Shown here piece after piece: positions 37,619 to 47,068 of a stretch of 64,000 nucleotides of DNA; within the stretch, counting starts at the first letter, position 1; each line of letters begins with the position of its first letter. The notes beneath the pieces are model-generated. The model saw only the letters and a program-made list of their open reading frames with translations. It was not told where the DNA came from and did no database searches. The position numbers and the translations under genes are program-made. This DNA comes from Winogradskyella wichelsiae (GTDB taxonomy: Bacteria > Bacteroidota > Bacteroidia > Flavobacteriales > Flavobacteriaceae): assembly GCF_013403925.1 (NCBI RefSeq), contig NZ_JABFDJ010000006.1, positions 124,001 through 188,000 on the forward strand, given 5' to 3'.

Positions 37619-38092
37619 TTATTCTTCTTCGTTTGAAGTGTTAACTTCAGTAGCTGGTGCTTCAGTAGCTTTGTTACCACCTCTTCTACTTCTACGAGTT
37701 GTTTTCTTTGGTGCTTTATCAGCATTATAGATTTCGTTGTAATCAACTAATTCTATCATTGCCATATCAGCATTATCACCTAATCTGTTTCCTAATTTGA
37801 TGATACGTGTATAACCACCTGGACGATCACCAATTTTTGGTGCTACATCTCTAAACAATTCTGCAACTGCATCAGTTTGTCTTAGCTTAGCCATTACAAT
37901 ACGTCTGTTATGTGTAGTATCTGTCTTAGATTTTGTAATCATAGGCTCTACAAACTGCTTTAAAGCTTTCGCTTTAGCAACGGTAGTATTAATACGCTTG
38001 TGCTCTATTAAAGAACAAGCCATATTTGCTAACATTGACTTTCTATGTGCTGTTTGTCTACCTAAGTGGTTGAATTTTTTTCCGTGTCTCAT
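37619..38092 (-). CDS. rplQ: 50S ribosomal protein bL17
   Basis: This large-subunit protein lies near the tunnel exit. The first about 115 residues are the standard bL17 core ([36 protein letters not shown]-like). The protein is 157 aa because it carries a C-terminal tail of about 35 residues that is first basic ([13 protein letters not shown]) and then acidic (ending EEE), common in Bacteroidota. It is the last gene of the cluster. Confidence 0.97.
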   Translation of the reverse strand: MRHGKKFNHLGRQTAHRKSMLANMACSLIEHKRINTTVAKAKALKQFVEPMITKSKTDTTHNRRIVMAKLRQTDAVAELFRDVAPKIGDRPGGYTRIIKLGNRLGDNADMAMIELVDYNEIYNADKAPKKTTRRSRRGGNKATEAPATEVNTSNEEE

Positions 38093-38205
38093 GACTTTAG
38101 TGTTATCATCTTGCTACCAAACTCTTTATTGAGGAGCAAAATATGATTAATAATAATTTTATTTATTAGAATTGGATTCCTGCTTTCACAAGAATCCTAA
38201 TCTAT

Positions 38206-39198
38206 TTAATCCTTATCTAATTTATATTTGCTTAAATCCATTCCGAAGTTTAACCCTTTTACATTTACTAGTTCTTCTAGTTCAGTTAAAGACTTCTTAC
38301 CGAAGTTTCTGAATTTCATTAAATCATTTTTATTGAATGATACTAAGTCACCTAATGTATCAACTTCTGCAGCTTTTAAACAATTAAGAGCACGTACAGA
38401 AAGATCCATATCAACTAATTTAGTTTTCAATAGTTGTCTCATGTGAAGTGATTCTTCATCATAAGTTTCAGTCTGTGCAATTTCATCAGCTTCTAAAGTG
38501 ATACGCTCATCAGAGAATAACATGAAGTGGTGAATTAATATTTTTGCTGCTTCTGTTAAAGCGTCTTTAGGATTAATAGATCCATCAGTTCTAATTTCAA
38601 AAACTAATTTTTCGTAATCCGTTTTTTGCTCAACACGGAAGTTTTCAATAGCATATTTTACGTTCTGGATTGGTGTAAAAATTGAATCAATAAAAACAGT
38701 TCCTATTGCTGCTGAAGATTTCTTATTCTCTTCTGCAGGAACGTAACCTCTTCCTTTTTCAATAGTCAATTCCATATTGATATTTACTTTAGGGTCTAAG
38801 TTACAGATTACTAAATCTGTATTTAAAACTTGGAAACCCGAAATAAACTTCTGAAAATCACCAGCCGTAATTTGATTTTGTCCTGATATAGAAATTGTAA
38901 CAGTTTCGTTATCAACTTCTTCAATTTGACGCTTAAAGTTAACTTGCTTTAAGTTCAAAATCATTTCAGTAACATCCTCAACTACTCCAGAAATTGTAGA
39001 AAACTCATGATCTACACCTTCTATTTTTATTGACGTAATAGCAAAACCTTCTAATGAAGATAATAAAACTCTTCTTAAAGCATTACCAACAGTTAATCCA
39101 TATCCTGGCTCTAAAGGTCTGAACTCGAATTTACCTTCGAAATCAGTAGAATTAATCATGATTACTTTATCAGGCTTCTGAAAATTTAATATTGCCAT
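38206..39198 (-). CDS. rpoA: RNA polymerase alpha subunit
   Basis: The alpha dimer scaffolds RNA polymerase assembly and its C-terminal domain contacts promoters and activators. The 330-aa protein has the N-terminal domain (about 1-235, with [20 protein letters not shown]) and the C-terminal domain (about 260-330, with [16 protein letters not shown] and [15 protein letters not shown]). The 113-bp gap to rplQ contains a GGATTC/GAATCC inverted repeat. It probably shares the internal promoter ahead of rpsD. Confidence 0.98.
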   Translation of the reverse strand: MAILNFQKPDKVIMINSTDFEGKFEFRPLEPGYGLTVGNALRRVLLSSLEGFAITSIKIEGVDHEFSTISGVVEDVTEMILNLKQVNFKRQIEEVDNETVTISISGQNQITAGDFQKFISGFQVLNTDLVICNLDPKVNINMELTIEKGRGYVPAEENKKSSAAIGTVFIDSIFTPIQNVKYAIENFRVEQKTDYEKLVFEIRTDGSINPKDALTEAAKILIHHFMLFSDERITLEADEIAQTETYDEESLHMRQLLKTKLVDMDLSVRALNCLKAAEVDTLGDLVSFNKNDLMKFRNFGKKSLTELEELVNVKGLNFGMDLSKYKLDKD

Positions 39199-39292
39199 AT
39201 ATTCTTCGTTTTAATTGTTATTTGGTTGCGCGATTTATAAGTTTGAAGAAGTCCTATAAAACCTTTGGCCAAATACCAATGTGATTAGATTA

Positions 39293-39898
39293 TTATTTAG
39301 AGTAAAGCTCAACGATTAACTGCTCGTTGATTTGTTCTGGAATTTGGATTCTTGCCGGTACTGCAACATAAGTTCCATTCATTGTATTTGTGTTCCATGT
39401 AATCCATTCAAAAACTTCACTAGAATTAGATAATGAATTTTGAATAGCCTCCAAAGATTTAGACTTTTCTCTTACAGCAACAACATCACCAGCTTTTAAT
39501 TGGTAAGAAGGTATGTTTACTTTTTCACCGTTAACGGTAATATGTCTGTGAGAAACTAATTGCCTAGCACCACTTCTAGAAGGAGAAATTCCCATTCTGT
39601 AAACAACGTTATCTAAACGAGATTCACATAATTGAAGTAATACTTCACCTGTAATTCCTTTAGCAGAAGTTGCTCTTTTAAACATGTTTCTGAATTGCTT
39701 TTCTAAAATACCGTAAGTATATTTAGCTTTTTGCTTTTCCATTAACTGAACAGAATATTCAGATTTTTTACCACGACGACGTGTGTTACCATGTTGTCCA
39801 GGTGGATAATTTCTTTTTTCGAAAGCTTTATCGTCTCCGAATATAGCTTGTCCAAATTTACGAGCTATTTTAGTTTTAGGACCAGTATATCTTGCCAT
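39293..39898 (-). CDS. rpsD: 30S ribosomal protein uS4
   Basis: This primary 16S rRNA-binding protein nucleates 30S assembly. The 201-aa protein begins [16 protein letters not shown] and contains the S4 RNA-binding domain (about 93-155, with [14 protein letters not shown] and [14 protein letters not shown]). It follows a 216-bp gap after rpsK that holds a terminator-like hairpin, a consensus promoter and a folded leader. In E. coli uS4 represses its own alpha operon, so autogenous control is plausible. Confidence 0.98.
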   Translation of the reverse strand: MARYTGPKTKIARKFGQAIFGDDKAFEKRNYPPGQHGNTRRRGKKSEYSVQLMEKQKAKYTYGILEKQFRNMFKRATSAKGITGEVLLQLCESRLDNVVYRMGISPSRSGARQLVSHRHITVNGEKVNIPSYQLKAGDVVAVREKSKSLEAIQNSLSNSSEVFEWITWNTNTMNGTYVAVPARIQIPEQINEQLIVELYSK

Positions 39899-39919
39899 TT
39901 TAATTTGTTTTTTAAGAGT

Positions 39920-39959
39920 GATTAATGAATTAAGGTCTTAATCTTATCCTTCATTAATC
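39920..39959 (-). promoter_or_regulatory. Folded 5' leader of rpsD
   Basis: GATTAATGAA (39920-39929) and TTCATTAATC (39950-39959) form a perfect 10-bp stem, with a second small palindrome (TTAAGGTCTTAA) inside the loop. It lies about 20 bp upstream of the rpsD start and downstream of the predicted transcript start, a suitable place for uS4 autoregulation. Confidence 0.5.
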
Positions 39960-39999
39960 GTTGACCTCTTATTAATACTTGTTATAATTTTTCAGTTTG

Positions 40000-40028
40000 C
40001 AAATTTACACAAAATAAACTAATATCAA
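40000..40028 (-). promoter_or_regulatory. Internal promoter for rpsD-rpoA-rplQ
   Basis: On the minus strand TTG (40026-40028) is followed after 18 bp by TAAATTTG (40000-40007), matching the Bacteroidota -33/-7 consensus in both elements and spacing. It begins within the terminator-like hairpin and lies about 100 bp before rpsD. Confidence 0.65.
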
Positions 40029-40053
40029 CACATATATGGATGATATTAGTTTA
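40015..40053 (-). terminator. Hairpin after rpsK, possible terminator overlapping the rpsD promoter
   Basis: TAAACTAATATCA (40015-40027) and TGATATTAGTTTA (40041-40053) form a perfect 13-bp stem with a 13-nt loop. On the minus strand it is followed by TTTTG, a short U tract. It probably attenuates readthrough from the upstream genes. Confidence 0.6.
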
Positions 40054-40114
40054 TAAGGTAATTTAAGTAAGTATTCTAACTATAATAAGTTAGACATCTA
40101 AATAAAAATTTAGA

Positions 40115-40498
40115 TTAAACTCTACGTCTTTTTGGTGGACGACAACCGTTATGAGGAAGTGGAGTTACATCAATAATTTCTGAAACTTCAATACCAGCAT
40201 TATGTATAGATCTGATAGCAGATTCTCTACCATTACCTGGCCCTTTAACGTATGCCTTTACTTTCTTTAATCCAGCTTCTTTAGCAACTCCTGCCGCATC
40301 TTCTGCAGCTAATTGAGCAGCATAAGGTGTGTTCTTTTTAGAACCTCTAAATCCCATTTTACCAGCTGATGACCAAGAAATAACGTCACCTTTTTTATTT
40401 GTTAAAGAAATAATGATGTTGTTAAATGAAGCAGTGATATGAGCTTCACCAATTGCATCAACTATGACTTTACGTTTTTTTGTACTTGCTTTTGCCAT
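40115..40498 (-). CDS. rpsK: 30S ribosomal protein uS11
   Basis: This platform protein of the small subunit contacts the mRNA exit region. The 127-aa protein has [24 protein letters not shown] and a C-terminal ITPLPHNGC-like end ([18 protein letters not shown]). A 100-bp gap with inverted repeats separates it from rpsM, and a terminator-like hairpin follows it. Confidence 0.98.
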   Translation of the reverse strand: MAKASTKKRKVIVDAIGEAHITASFNNIIISLTNKKGDVISWSSAGKMGFRGSKKNTPYAAQLAAEDAAGVAKEAGLKKVKAYVKGPGNGRESAIRSIHNAGIEVSEIIDVTPLPHNGCRPPKRRRV

Positions 40499-40524
40499 TA
40501 TATTTTTAGCTTTTAGTATTAGTT

Positions 40525-40596
40525 AATAGTCGCTAGAATCCTAAACCGTCAAATTTCAAACAGATTCTTTCCAACGTCTAAAGACTAAAGACTATT
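40525..40596 (-). promoter_or_regulatory. Inverted repeats in the rpsM-rpsK gap
   Basis: An outer pair AATAGTC (40525-40531)/GACTATT (40590-40596) encloses an inner pair AGAATC (40535-40540)/GATTCT (40563-40568), with a tandem AGTCTTT repeat on the minus strand. They could fold into a nested leader ahead of rpsK. The support is moderate because the stems are short. Confidence 0.35.
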
Positions 40597-40598
40597 GA

Positions 40599-40973
40599 TT
40601 ACTTAGTTACTTTCTTTTTATTAGCAACTGTTTTACGTCTTCCTTTTCTTGTACGTGAGTTATTCTTAGTACGTTGTCCTCTTAATGGAAGACCAACTCT
40701 ATGACGAATACCTCTGTAACATCCAATATCCATTAATCGCTTAATGTTCATTTGTGTTTCAGAACGTAATTCACCTTCAATTTTAAAAGTTCCAACAGAT
40801 TCACGGATTGCTCCAATTTCATCGTCAGTCCAATCTTGAACTTTAGTGTTTTCGTCAACTTTAGCTGCTGCTAAAATTTCTTTTGATCTACTTCTACCTA
40901 CTCCGTAGATATAAGTTAAAGAGATAACTCCTCTTTTCTGTTTTGGTATGTCTACACCTGCAATTCTTGCCAT
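40599..40973 (-). CDS. rpsM: 30S ribosomal protein uS13
   Basis: This head protein of the 30S subunit contacts the P-site tRNA and the 50S subunit. The 124-aa protein has [26 protein letters not shown]-type start sequence and a basic C-terminus ([27 protein letters not shown]). The gene starts 2 bp after the rpmJ stop, so the two are coupled. Confidence 0.98.
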   Translation of the reverse strand: MARIAGVDIPKQKRGVISLTYIYGVGRSRSKEILAAAKVDENTKVQDWTDDEIGAIRESVGTFKIEGELRSETQMNIKRLMDIGCYRGIRHRVGLPLRGQRTKNNSRTRKGRRKTVANKKKVTK

Positions 40974-40975
40974 AA

Positions 40976-41092
40976 TTACCCTTGTCTTTGTTTGAATCTA
41001 GGATTCTTTTTGTTAATGACGTAAAGTCTACCTTTTCTGCGCACTAACTTACAGTCTGCGCTTCTTTTCTTTACTGATGCTCTTACTTTCAT
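40976..41092 (-). CDS. rpmJ: 50S ribosomal protein bL36, zinc-free form
   Basis: This 38-aa protein is too short for a standard frame list. Reading the minus strand gives [19 protein letters not shown] followed by [19 protein letters not shown], the full bL36 pattern. Only one Cys is present, so the usual Cys-Cys-Cys-His zinc site is lost and this is a C-minus form. It sits 4 bp after infA and 2 bp before rpsM. Confidence 0.95.
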   Translation of the reverse strand: MKVRASVKKRSADCKLVRRKGRLYVINKKNPRFKQRQG

Positions 41093-41096
41093 CGTA

Positions 41097-41312
41097 TTAG
41101 TATCTATAGGTTATTCGAGCCTTAGTTAAATCGTAAGGACTCATTTCTAATTTCACCTTATCTCCTGGTAACAACTTAATGTAATGCATACGCATTTTAC
41201 CAGAGATATGTGCGGTCACTATATGACCATTTTCTAATTCAACACGAAACATAGCATTAGATAATGCTTCTATAATTGTCCCGTCTTGTTCTATTGCTGC
41301 TTGTTTTGCCAT
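41097..41312 (-). CDS. infA: Translation initiation factor IF-1
   Basis: IF-1 occupies the 30S A site during initiation. The 71-aa OB-fold protein has the typical sequence [21 protein letters not shown] and [33 protein letters not shown]. Placed between secY and rpmJ as usual; no methionine aminopeptidase or adenylate kinase gene intervenes. Confidence 0.98.
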   Translation of the reverse strand: MAKQAAIEQDGTIIEALSNAMFRVELENGHIVTAHISGKMRMHYIKLLPGDKVKLEMSPYDLTKARITYRY

Positions 41313-41321
41313 AATTATATC

Positions 41322-42686
41322 TTATTGCGCAACCGCTTTTCTATTTTTACCTGTTTTCATCAATCCATCATAATGCTTATTTAATAAATAAGAATTAATC
41401 TGTTGCATTGTATCAATTGCTACACCAACCATAATTAATAGTGATGTACCACCAAAGAATAATGCCCATCCTTGTTGTACCTTCATTAAGGATACAATAA
41501 ATGCTGGAAAAACAGCGACTAAAGCTAAAAATATAGAACCTGGTAATGTAATTTGTGACATTACTTTGTCTAAATACTCAGAGGTTTCTGACCCCGGACG
41601 AATACCTGGAATAAACCCACCGCTTCGTTTTAAATCATCAGCCATTTTATTAGTTGGTACCGTAATTGCTGTATAGAAATATGTAAATACTATAATCAAT
41701 AAAGCAAACATTAAATTATACCAAAAACCAAATATATCTGAGAAATTAGCTTGCATCCATACTCCTGAATCGGTATCTTTCAACCATGCTGATCCACCAA
41801 TTAAACTTGGTACAAACATAATAGCTTGTGCAAAGATAATAGGCATTACACCTGAAGCATTAAGCTTCAATGGTAAAAATTGACGCGATCCAAAAACATT
41901 TTTCTCGTAGCCACCAGTTGCAGTTCTTCTTGCGTACTGAACAGCTACTTTTCTAACTGCCATTACTAAGAAGATTGATCCTAGAATAATTAAGAACCAA
42001 ATAACTAGTTCTATTAATATCATCATGAATCCACCATTACCCCCTTCTAATCTAGAAGCAGCATTTTGTATAAATGACTGTGGTAACGTAGCGATAATAC
42101 CAACCATAATTAATAATGAGATACCATTACCAATACCTTTATCCGTAATTTTTTCACCCAACCACATTGCAAAAACACAACCAGTTACTAAAATAATTAC
42201 TGATGAGAAGTAAAAGATATTTTCACTAAAACCTGGTACTAACATAGCTCCCATTGATGAAGCACCTGATAATCCTGGTACGCTTGCTAAATAACCTGGT
42301 GCCTGTACCAGACAAATACCAATAGTTAACCAACGTGTTATTTGAGTGATTTTCTTTTGACCACTAGCACCTTCTTTCTGAAGCTTTTGTAAATAAGGAA
42401 TCGCAATACCCATTAACTGAACAACAATGGAAGCAGATATGTAAGGCATAATACCTAAAGCAAAAACAGATGCATTGGCAAAAGCCCCACCTGTAAATGC
42501 ATTTAACAATCCTAATATTCCACCATCAACACCAGCTTGTAAACCACCTAATGCATCGATATTAATACCAGGTAATACTACCTGTGCACCAAAACGATAA
42601 ACCAACAACAAACCTAAGGTTAGAATAATTCTATCCTTAAGTTCTGTGATTTTCCAAACGTTTTTTAATGTTTCTATTATTTTCAT
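41322..42686 (-). CDS. secY: Protein translocase subunit SecY
   Basis: This is the pore subunit of the SecYEG channel for protein export and membrane insertion. The 454-aa protein has ten predicted transmembrane helices, the family signatures VFALGIMPYISASIVVQLM and GIGNGISLLIMVGI, and PGIRPGSETSEYLDKVMSQI near helix 8. It follows rplO with a 10-bp gap, as in most bacteria. Confidence 0.98.
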   Translation of the reverse strand: MKIIETLKNVWKITELKDRIILTLGLLLVYRFGAQVVLPGINIDALGGLQAGVDGGILGLLNAFTGGAFANASVFALGIMPYISASIVVQLMGIAIPYLQKLQKEGASGQKKITQITRWLTIGICLVQAPGYLASVPGLSGASSMGAMLVPGFSENIFYFSSVIILVTGCVFAMWLGEKITDKGIGNGISLLIMVGIIATLPQSFIQNAASRLEGGNGGFMMILIELVIWFLIILGSIFLVMAVRKVAVQYARRTATGGYEKNVFGSRQFLPLKLNASGVMPIIFAQAIMFVPSLIGGSAWLKDTDSGVWMQANFSDIFGFWYNLMFALLIIVFTYFYTAITVPTNKMADDLKRSGGFIPGIRPGSETSEYLDKVMSQITLPGSIFLALVAVFPAFIVSLMKVQQGWALFFGGTSLLIMVGVAIDTMQQINSYLLNKHYDGLMKTGKNRKAVAQ

Positions 42687-42696
42687 CCTAAAAATC

Positions 42697-43149
42697 TTAT
42701 AAAGTTACAGCTTCACCACCAGCAGCTTCAATAGCCGCCTTTGCCGTAGCAGTAAATTTATGAGCAGTTACTGTTAATTTTGCTTTTAACTCACCTCTAC
42801 CTAAAATTTTTACTAGTTCATTCTTACCAGCTAAACCTAAAGATATTAATGTATCAAAATCAATACTACCTTCAATTTTCTTTTCATCTACTAACTTTTG
42901 TAGAGTATCTAAGTTTACACCTTGATGCTCAATACGGTTAATATTAGTGAAACCAAACTTAGGTACACGTCTTTGAATTGGCATTTGACCACCTTCAAAT
43001 CCTACTTTCTTAGAATAACCTGAACGAGACTTTGCTCCTTTGTGACCACGAGTAGCGGTACCACCTTTACCAGAACCTTGTCCACGTCCAATACGCTTTC
43101 CTTGATTTTTTACTGAACCTTCTGCAGGTTTTAAATTACTTAAATCCAT
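42697..43149 (-). CDS. rplO: 50S ribosomal protein uL15
   Basis: This is a large-subunit assembly protein. The 150-aa protein has the glycine-rich basic start [21 protein letters not shown] and the C-terminal [21 protein letters not shown]. It is 15 bp after rpmD and 10 bp before secY. Confidence 0.98.
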   Translation of the reverse strand: MDLSNLKPAEGSVKNQGKRIGRGQGSGKGGTATRGHKGAKSRSGYSKKVGFEGGQMPIQRRVPKFGFTNINRIEHQGVNLDTLQKLVDEKKIEGSIDFDTLISLGLAGKNELVKILGRGELKAKLTVTAHKFTATAKAAIEAAGGEAVTL

Positions 43150-43164
43150 TCTTAAGTTATATTT

Positions 43165-43344
43165 TTAAGCTTCTTCTACAGAAACTAAATGTTCAACTTT
43201 CTTAACCATACCAAGGATGTTTGGTGTGGCGTCGTGCTCTACAACTTGTCCAATCTTTTTTAAACCTAAAGCTGCTAATGTAAGCTTTTGTCTTTTAGTA
43301 CGATTGATTGCACTTTTTACTTTCTTTACTTTAATCTTTGCCAT
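43165..43344 (-). CDS. rpmD: 50S ribosomal protein uL30
   Basis: This 59-aa protein is too short for a long frame list. The minus-strand translation begins MAKIKVKKVKSAINRTKRQK and contains LTLAALGLKKIGQVVEHDAT and PNILGMVKKVEHLVSVEEA, the complete uL30 fold. It lies 13 bp after rpsE and 15 bp before rplO, the usual spc position. Confidence 0.96.
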   Translation of the reverse strand: MAKIKVKKVKSAINRTKRQKLTLAALGLKKIGQVVEHDATPNILGMVKKVEHLVSVEEA

Positions 43345-43357
43345 CTTATCCTATCGA

Positions 43358-43882
43358 TTATCCGTTAAATACTTTTTCAAGTGAAATTCCACGCTCTTTA
43401 GCAACAGACTTAGCATCTCTTAATTGTAATAAAGCATCAAATGTTGCTTTTACCACGTTGTGAGGGTTAGATGATCCTTGAGACTTTGATAATACATCAT
43501 GTACACCAACTGCTTCAAGTACTATTCTTACCGCACCACCTGCAATAACTCCTGTACCAGGTGCAGCCGGGATTATGTTAACTCTAGCTCCACCATACTT
43601 ACCTTTTTGCTCATGTGGTATAGTTCCTTTAAGAATTGGAATTCTCACTAAATTTTTCTTAGCATCCTCAATAGCTTTTGCAATTGCAGTAGCTACATCT
43701 TTAGATTTACCTAAACCTTGACCTACAACATTTGTTTCGTCACCAACAACAACAATAGCAGAAAAACCAAATGCTCTACCACCTTTTGTTACTTTAGTTA
43801 CACGCTGCACGCCAACTAAGCGATCTTTTAATTCTAATCCGCTTGGTTTAACAAGCTCTGCGTTTTTATATTTTTGATACAT
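43358..43882 (-). CDS. rpsE: 30S ribosomal protein uS5
   Basis: This 30S protein takes part in decoding fidelity and mRNA entry. The 174-aa protein has the double-stranded-RNA-binding-like domain ([22 protein letters not shown]) and [21 protein letters not shown], with the SNPHN motif. It is 6 bp after rplR. Confidence 0.98.
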   Translation of the reverse strand: MYQKYKNAELVKPSGLELKDRLVGVQRVTKVTKGGRAFGFSAIVVVGDETNVVGQGLGKSKDVATAIAKAIEDAKKNLVRIPILKGTIPHEQKGKYGGARVNIIPAAPGTGVIAGGAVRIVLEAVGVHDVLSKSQGSSNPHNVVKATFDALLQLRDAKSVAKERGISLEKVFNG

Positions 43883-43888
43883 AATGTC

Positions 43889-44245
43889 TTAAAATTTAAG
43901 TCCTGCTTCTCTAGCACCTTCTGCTAATGATTTTACTCTACCGTGATATAAGTATCCACCTCTATCAAAAGAAATAGTTTCAACACCAGCTTTAATAGCT
44001 TTTTCGGCAACAGATTTACCTACTAATGTAGCTAATTCTGATTTACTTCCTTCAGACTTTGTAATGTCCTTGTCTCTTGAAGATGCAGCAGCTAAAGTTT
44101 TACCAGTTACATCATCTACGACTTGAGCATAAATTTCTTTATTACTTCTAAAAACAGCTAATCTTGGTCTAGTTTCAGTCCCAGATACTACCTTACGGAT
44201 TCTGCTTTTAATTCTTAATCTTCTTTCGTTCTTTGTCAATGCCAT
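43889..44245 (-). CDS. rplR: 50S ribosomal protein uL18
   Basis: This protein binds 5S rRNA in the central protuberance. The 118-aa protein has [21 protein letters not shown] and the end [20 protein letters not shown]. It is 10 bp after rplF and 6 bp before rpsE. Confidence 0.98.
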   Translation of the reverse strand: MALTKNERRLRIKSRIRKVVSGTETRPRLAVFRSNKEIYAQVVDDVTGKTLAAASSRDKDITKSEGSKSELATLVGKSVAEKAIKAGVETISFDRGGYLYHGRVKSLAEGAREAGLKF

Positions 44246-44255
44246 AACTTAATTA

Positions 44256-44798
44256 TTAAGCTGATTTACCTGCTTTTCTTCTGATTTCTTCACCTACAAA
44301 CTTGATACCTTTTCCTTTGTAAGGCTCAGGTCTTCTAAAGCCGCGAATCTTAGCTGCAACTTGACCTACCAATTGTTTGTCAAAAGACGTTAATTTAACT
44401 CTTGGATTTTTACCCTTTTCAGATATTGTCTCAATGATTACCTCTGGAGCAATGTCCAAAACAATATTATGAGAAAATCCAACGGCCAAATCTAACTTTT
44501 GTCCTTGATTTGATGCTCTATACCCTACACCAACTAATTCTAGTTCTTTGGTCCAGCCTTTAGAAACACCTTCTATCATATTAGCAATTAATGCTCTATA
44601 AAGACCATGTTTTGCTCTTAAATCTTTCTTATCAGAAGAACGCTCTAATGTAATAGTACCGTCTTCTAATTTTATTTCAATCTCCGAATACTCTTGAGTT
44701 AATTCACCTAATTTACCTTTAGCAGTAATTAAGTTATCTTTAATCTCAACTGTTACACCTTCAGGAACTGTTATTGGGTTTTTACCTATTCTTGACAT
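44256..44798 (-). CDS. rplF: 50S ribosomal protein uL6
   Basis: This large-subunit protein lies near the factor-binding site. The 180-aa protein has two repeated alpha/beta domains, the start SRIGKNPITVPEGV and the C-terminal signature RRPEPYKGKGIKFVGE. It is 12 bp after rpsH. Confidence 0.98.
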   Translation of the reverse strand: MSRIGKNPITVPEGVTVEIKDNLITAKGKLGELTQEYSEIEIKLEDGTITLERSSDKKDLRAKHGLYRALIANMIEGVSKGWTKELELVGVGYRASNQGQKLDLAVGFSHNIVLDIAPEVIIETISEKGKNPRVKLTSFDKQLVGQVAAKIRGFRRPEPYKGKGIKFVGEEIRRKAGKSA

Positions 44799-44810
44799 AA
44801 TTTCCTGTTT

Positions 44811-45209
44811 TTAGTATACGTAACATAAGACTTCACCACCTACATTTTCTCTCTGCGCTTGTTTCCCTGTCATCACTCCGTGAGACGTTGAAACAATTGC
44901 AATACCTAATCCGTTAAGGATTCTTGGCATTTCGTTAGATGAAGCATACTTACGTAAACCTGGTTTACTGATTCTTTGAATTTTTTTGATAACTGATTCT
45001 TTAGTTTCTTTACTGTACTTCAAAGCAATTTTGATTGTACCCTGTACTGAAGAATCGTCAAACTTATAACTTAAGATAAATCCTTGATCGAATAAAATCT
45101 TAGTTATTTCTTTTTTTAAATTAGATGCAGGAATCTCAACCACTCTGTGGTTTGCCTTAACTGCGTTTCTAACTCGCGTTAAATAATCCGCTATTGGATC
45201 TGTATTCAT
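44811..45209 (-). CDS. rpsH: 30S ribosomal protein uS8
   Basis: This primary 16S rRNA-binding protein is the classical repressor of the spc operon in E. coli. The 132-aa protein begins MNTDPIADYLTRVRNAVKANH and ends STSHGVMTGKQAQRENVGGEVLCYVY. A 62-bp gap separates it from rpsN, longer than its neighbours' gaps. Confidence 0.98.
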   Translation of the reverse strand: MNTDPIADYLTRVRNAVKANHRVVEIPASNLKKEITKILFDQGFILSYKFDDSSVQGTIKIALKYSKETKESVIKKIQRISKPGLRKYASSNEMPRILNGLGIAIVSTSHGVMTGKQAQRENVGGEVLCYVY

Positions 45210-45271
45210 ATGTATTAATTTGCGGTAGCGGTTTTCGACACTATTGCCAAACCTGAAACCAATTTATAATT

Positions 45272-45541
45272 TTACCAACTTGCCTTTCTTACACCTGGAA
45301 TTAAACCTTGGTTAGCCATTTCTCTAAACATTACACGAGAAATTCCAAATTGTCTCATATAACCTTTTGGTCTACCTGTAAGTTTACAACGGTTGTGCTG
45401 ACGTACTGGTGATGCATTTTTTGGTAACTTTTGTAATGCTTCGTAATCTCCAGCTTCTTTCAAAGCCTTTCTTTTCTCTGCATATTTAGCTACCGTTTTA
45501 GAACGCTTCACCTCACGGGCTTTCATTGATTCTTTAGCCAT
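45272..45541 (-). CDS. rpsN: 30S ribosomal protein uS14, zinc-free form
   Basis: This 30S head protein has 89 aa, the long C-minus type: only one Cys ([17 protein letters not shown]) and no zinc ribbon. The C-terminal end is [10 protein letters not shown]. It starts 3 bp after rplE, giving likely coupling. Confidence 0.98.
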   Translation of the reverse strand: MAKESMKAREVKRSKTVAKYAEKRKALKEAGDYEALQKLPKNASPVRQHNRCKLTGRPKGYMRQFGISRVMFREMANQGLIPGVRKASW

Positions 45542-45544
45542 AAT

Positions 45545-46096
45545 TTAGTTCTTTTTAAAAGGTAATCCTAATTCTGTTAATAATGACTTAGCTTCCTTAT
45601 CGGTTTCTGCTGAAGTCACAAATGTAATATCCATTCCTGAAATCTTATTAACTTTGTCAATATCTATTTCTGGAAATATGATTTGTTCTACTACACCTAA
45701 GTTATAGTTTCCACGTCCATCAAAACCAGTAGCTTTGATTCCGTTAAAATCTCTAACACGTGGTAAAGCTGAAGTCACCAAACGATCTAAGAATTCATAC
45801 ATCTGCTCTCCTCTTAACGTAACTTTTGCACCAATTGGCATCCCTTTACGCAATTTAAAAGAAGCAACATCCTTCTTAGACATTGTATGTATAGCTTTCT
45901 GTCCAGATATTTTTGTAAGCTCCTCTACTGCGTGATCGATTAATTTCTTATCCGCAACAGCAGCACCAACACCCTTAGATATTACTATCTTAGTAAGCTT
46001 AGGTACTTGCATTACATTTTTATATCCAAATTCTTCCGTAAGAGTTGGAACAACTTTGTCCTTATACTCTTGTTTTAATCTTGCAACGTAAGCCAT
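45545..46096 (-). CDS. rplE: 50S ribosomal protein uL5
   Basis: This central-protuberance protein binds 5S rRNA. The 183-aa protein has [20 protein letters not shown], the G-L-R-K-G-like region [16 protein letters not shown] and the C-terminal [19 protein letters not shown]. It is 2 bp after rplX and 3 bp before rpsN. Confidence 0.98.
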   Translation of the reverse strand: MAYVARLKQEYKDKVVPTLTEEFGYKNVMQVPKLTKIVISKGVGAAVADKKLIDHAVEELTKISGQKAIHTMSKKDVASFKLRKGMPIGAKVTLRGEQMYEFLDRLVTSALPRVRDFNGIKATGFDGRGNYNLGVVEQIIFPEIDIDKVNKISGMDITFVTSAETDKEAKSLLTELGLPFKKN

Positions 46097-46098
46097 AA

Positions 46099-46410
46099 TT
46101 AAATTACTTCATTAGATTTTTTAGAAAATCTTACTTTATTATCACCATCCATCTTATAACCAACTCTAGTTGTTTCTCCCTTAGAAGTTAACAACGATAA
46201 GTTAGATATATGTAAAGATGCTTCTTTCTCTACAATACCACCTTGAGGATTTTGCGCACTTGGTTTAGTATGTTTCTTAACCATGTTCACACCTTCTACG
46301 ATGGCTTTGTTCTTATCTATTAATACTTTAAGTACTTTACCTTCTGATCCTTTATGATCACCAGCAATTACTTTTACTGTATCTCCTGATTTTATTTTAA
46401 GCTTTGTCAT
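46099..46410 (-). CDS. rplX: 50S ribosomal protein uL24
   Basis: This 50S assembly initiator has a KOW motif ([19 protein letters not shown]), residues 3-21. The frame opens at a TTG at 46422, but that codon directly abuts the rplN stop, and the ATG at 46410 gives the normal start [10 protein letters not shown], so I use 46410 (103 aa). Confidence 0.96.
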   Translation of the reverse strand: MTKLKIKSGDTVKVIAGDHKGSEGKVLKVLIDKNKAIVEGVNMVKKHTKPSAQNPQGGIVEKEASLHISNLSLLTSKGETTRVGYKMDGDNKVRFSKKSNEVI

Positions 46411-46422
46411 TTTATTTATCAA

Positions 46423-46791
46423 TTAAAGCACTTCTGGTGCCAATGATACAATTTTCATGAATTGTTTATCACGAAGTTCTCTAGCTACAGGACCGAAAAC
46501 ACGAGTTCCTCTCATTTCCCCTTGAGGATTTAAAAGTACACAAGCGTTATCATCAAATCTAATGTAAGATCCGTCAGGACGTCTTACCTCTTTAGCTGTA
46601 CGTACAACTACTGCAGTAGAGACAGCACCTTTCTTAATGCTACCATTAGGTGTAGCATCTTTAACAGCTACTACAATCTTATCTCCTACAGAAGCATACC
46701 TTCTTTTAGTCCCACCTAATACACGGATAGTTAAAACTTCCTTTGCACCAGTGTTATCAGCTACTTTTAATCTTGATTCTTGTTGTAACAT
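46423..46791 (-). CDS. rplN: 50S ribosomal protein uL14
   Basis: This protein sits at the subunit interface and is the binding target of RsfS (encoded at 27290). The 122-aa protein has [20 protein letters not shown] and the end [23 protein letters not shown]. It is 2 bp after rpsQ. Confidence 0.98.
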   Translation of the reverse strand: MLQQESRLKVADNTGAKEVLTIRVLGGTKRRYASVGDKIVVAVKDATPNGSIKKGAVSTAVVVRTAKEVRRPDGSYIRFDDNACVLLNPQGEMRGTRVFGPVARELRDKQFMKIVSLAPEVL

Positions 46792-46793
46792 AA

Positions 46794-47051
46794 TTACTTC
46801 GCTCTTTCAATTATTTCTACTAATCTCCAACACTTAGATTTACTTAAAGGTCGTGTTTCCATGATCTTTACTGTATCTCCTTCGTTGCAGTCATTTGTCT
46901 CATCGTGTGCAACATATTTCTTTGTTTTTAACACGAATTTTCCATACATAGGGTGTTTTACCTTCTTAACTTCAGCAACAACAATAGATTTCTCCATTTT
47001 GTTACTCGTTACGATCCCTATACGTTCTTTTCTTAAGTTTCTTTTTTCCAT
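46794..47051 (-). CDS. rpsQ: 30S ribosomal protein uS17
   Basis: This primary 16S rRNA binder has an OB fold. The 85-aa protein has [21 protein letters not shown] and [16 protein letters not shown]. It is 17 bp after rpmC. The long frame on the opposite strand is a shadow. Confidence 0.98.
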   Translation of the reverse strand: MEKRNLRKERIGIVTSNKMEKSIVVAEVKKVKHPMYGKFVLKTKKYVAHDETNDCNEGDTVKIMETRPLSKSKCWRLVEIIERAK

Positions 47052-47068
47052 CTTTCAGCAGAATACAA

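Noticed and set aside
46411-46422. TTG start 12 bp before the rplX ATG
   Set aside because: The TTG directly abuts the rplN stop, and the ATG gives the normal uL24 start.
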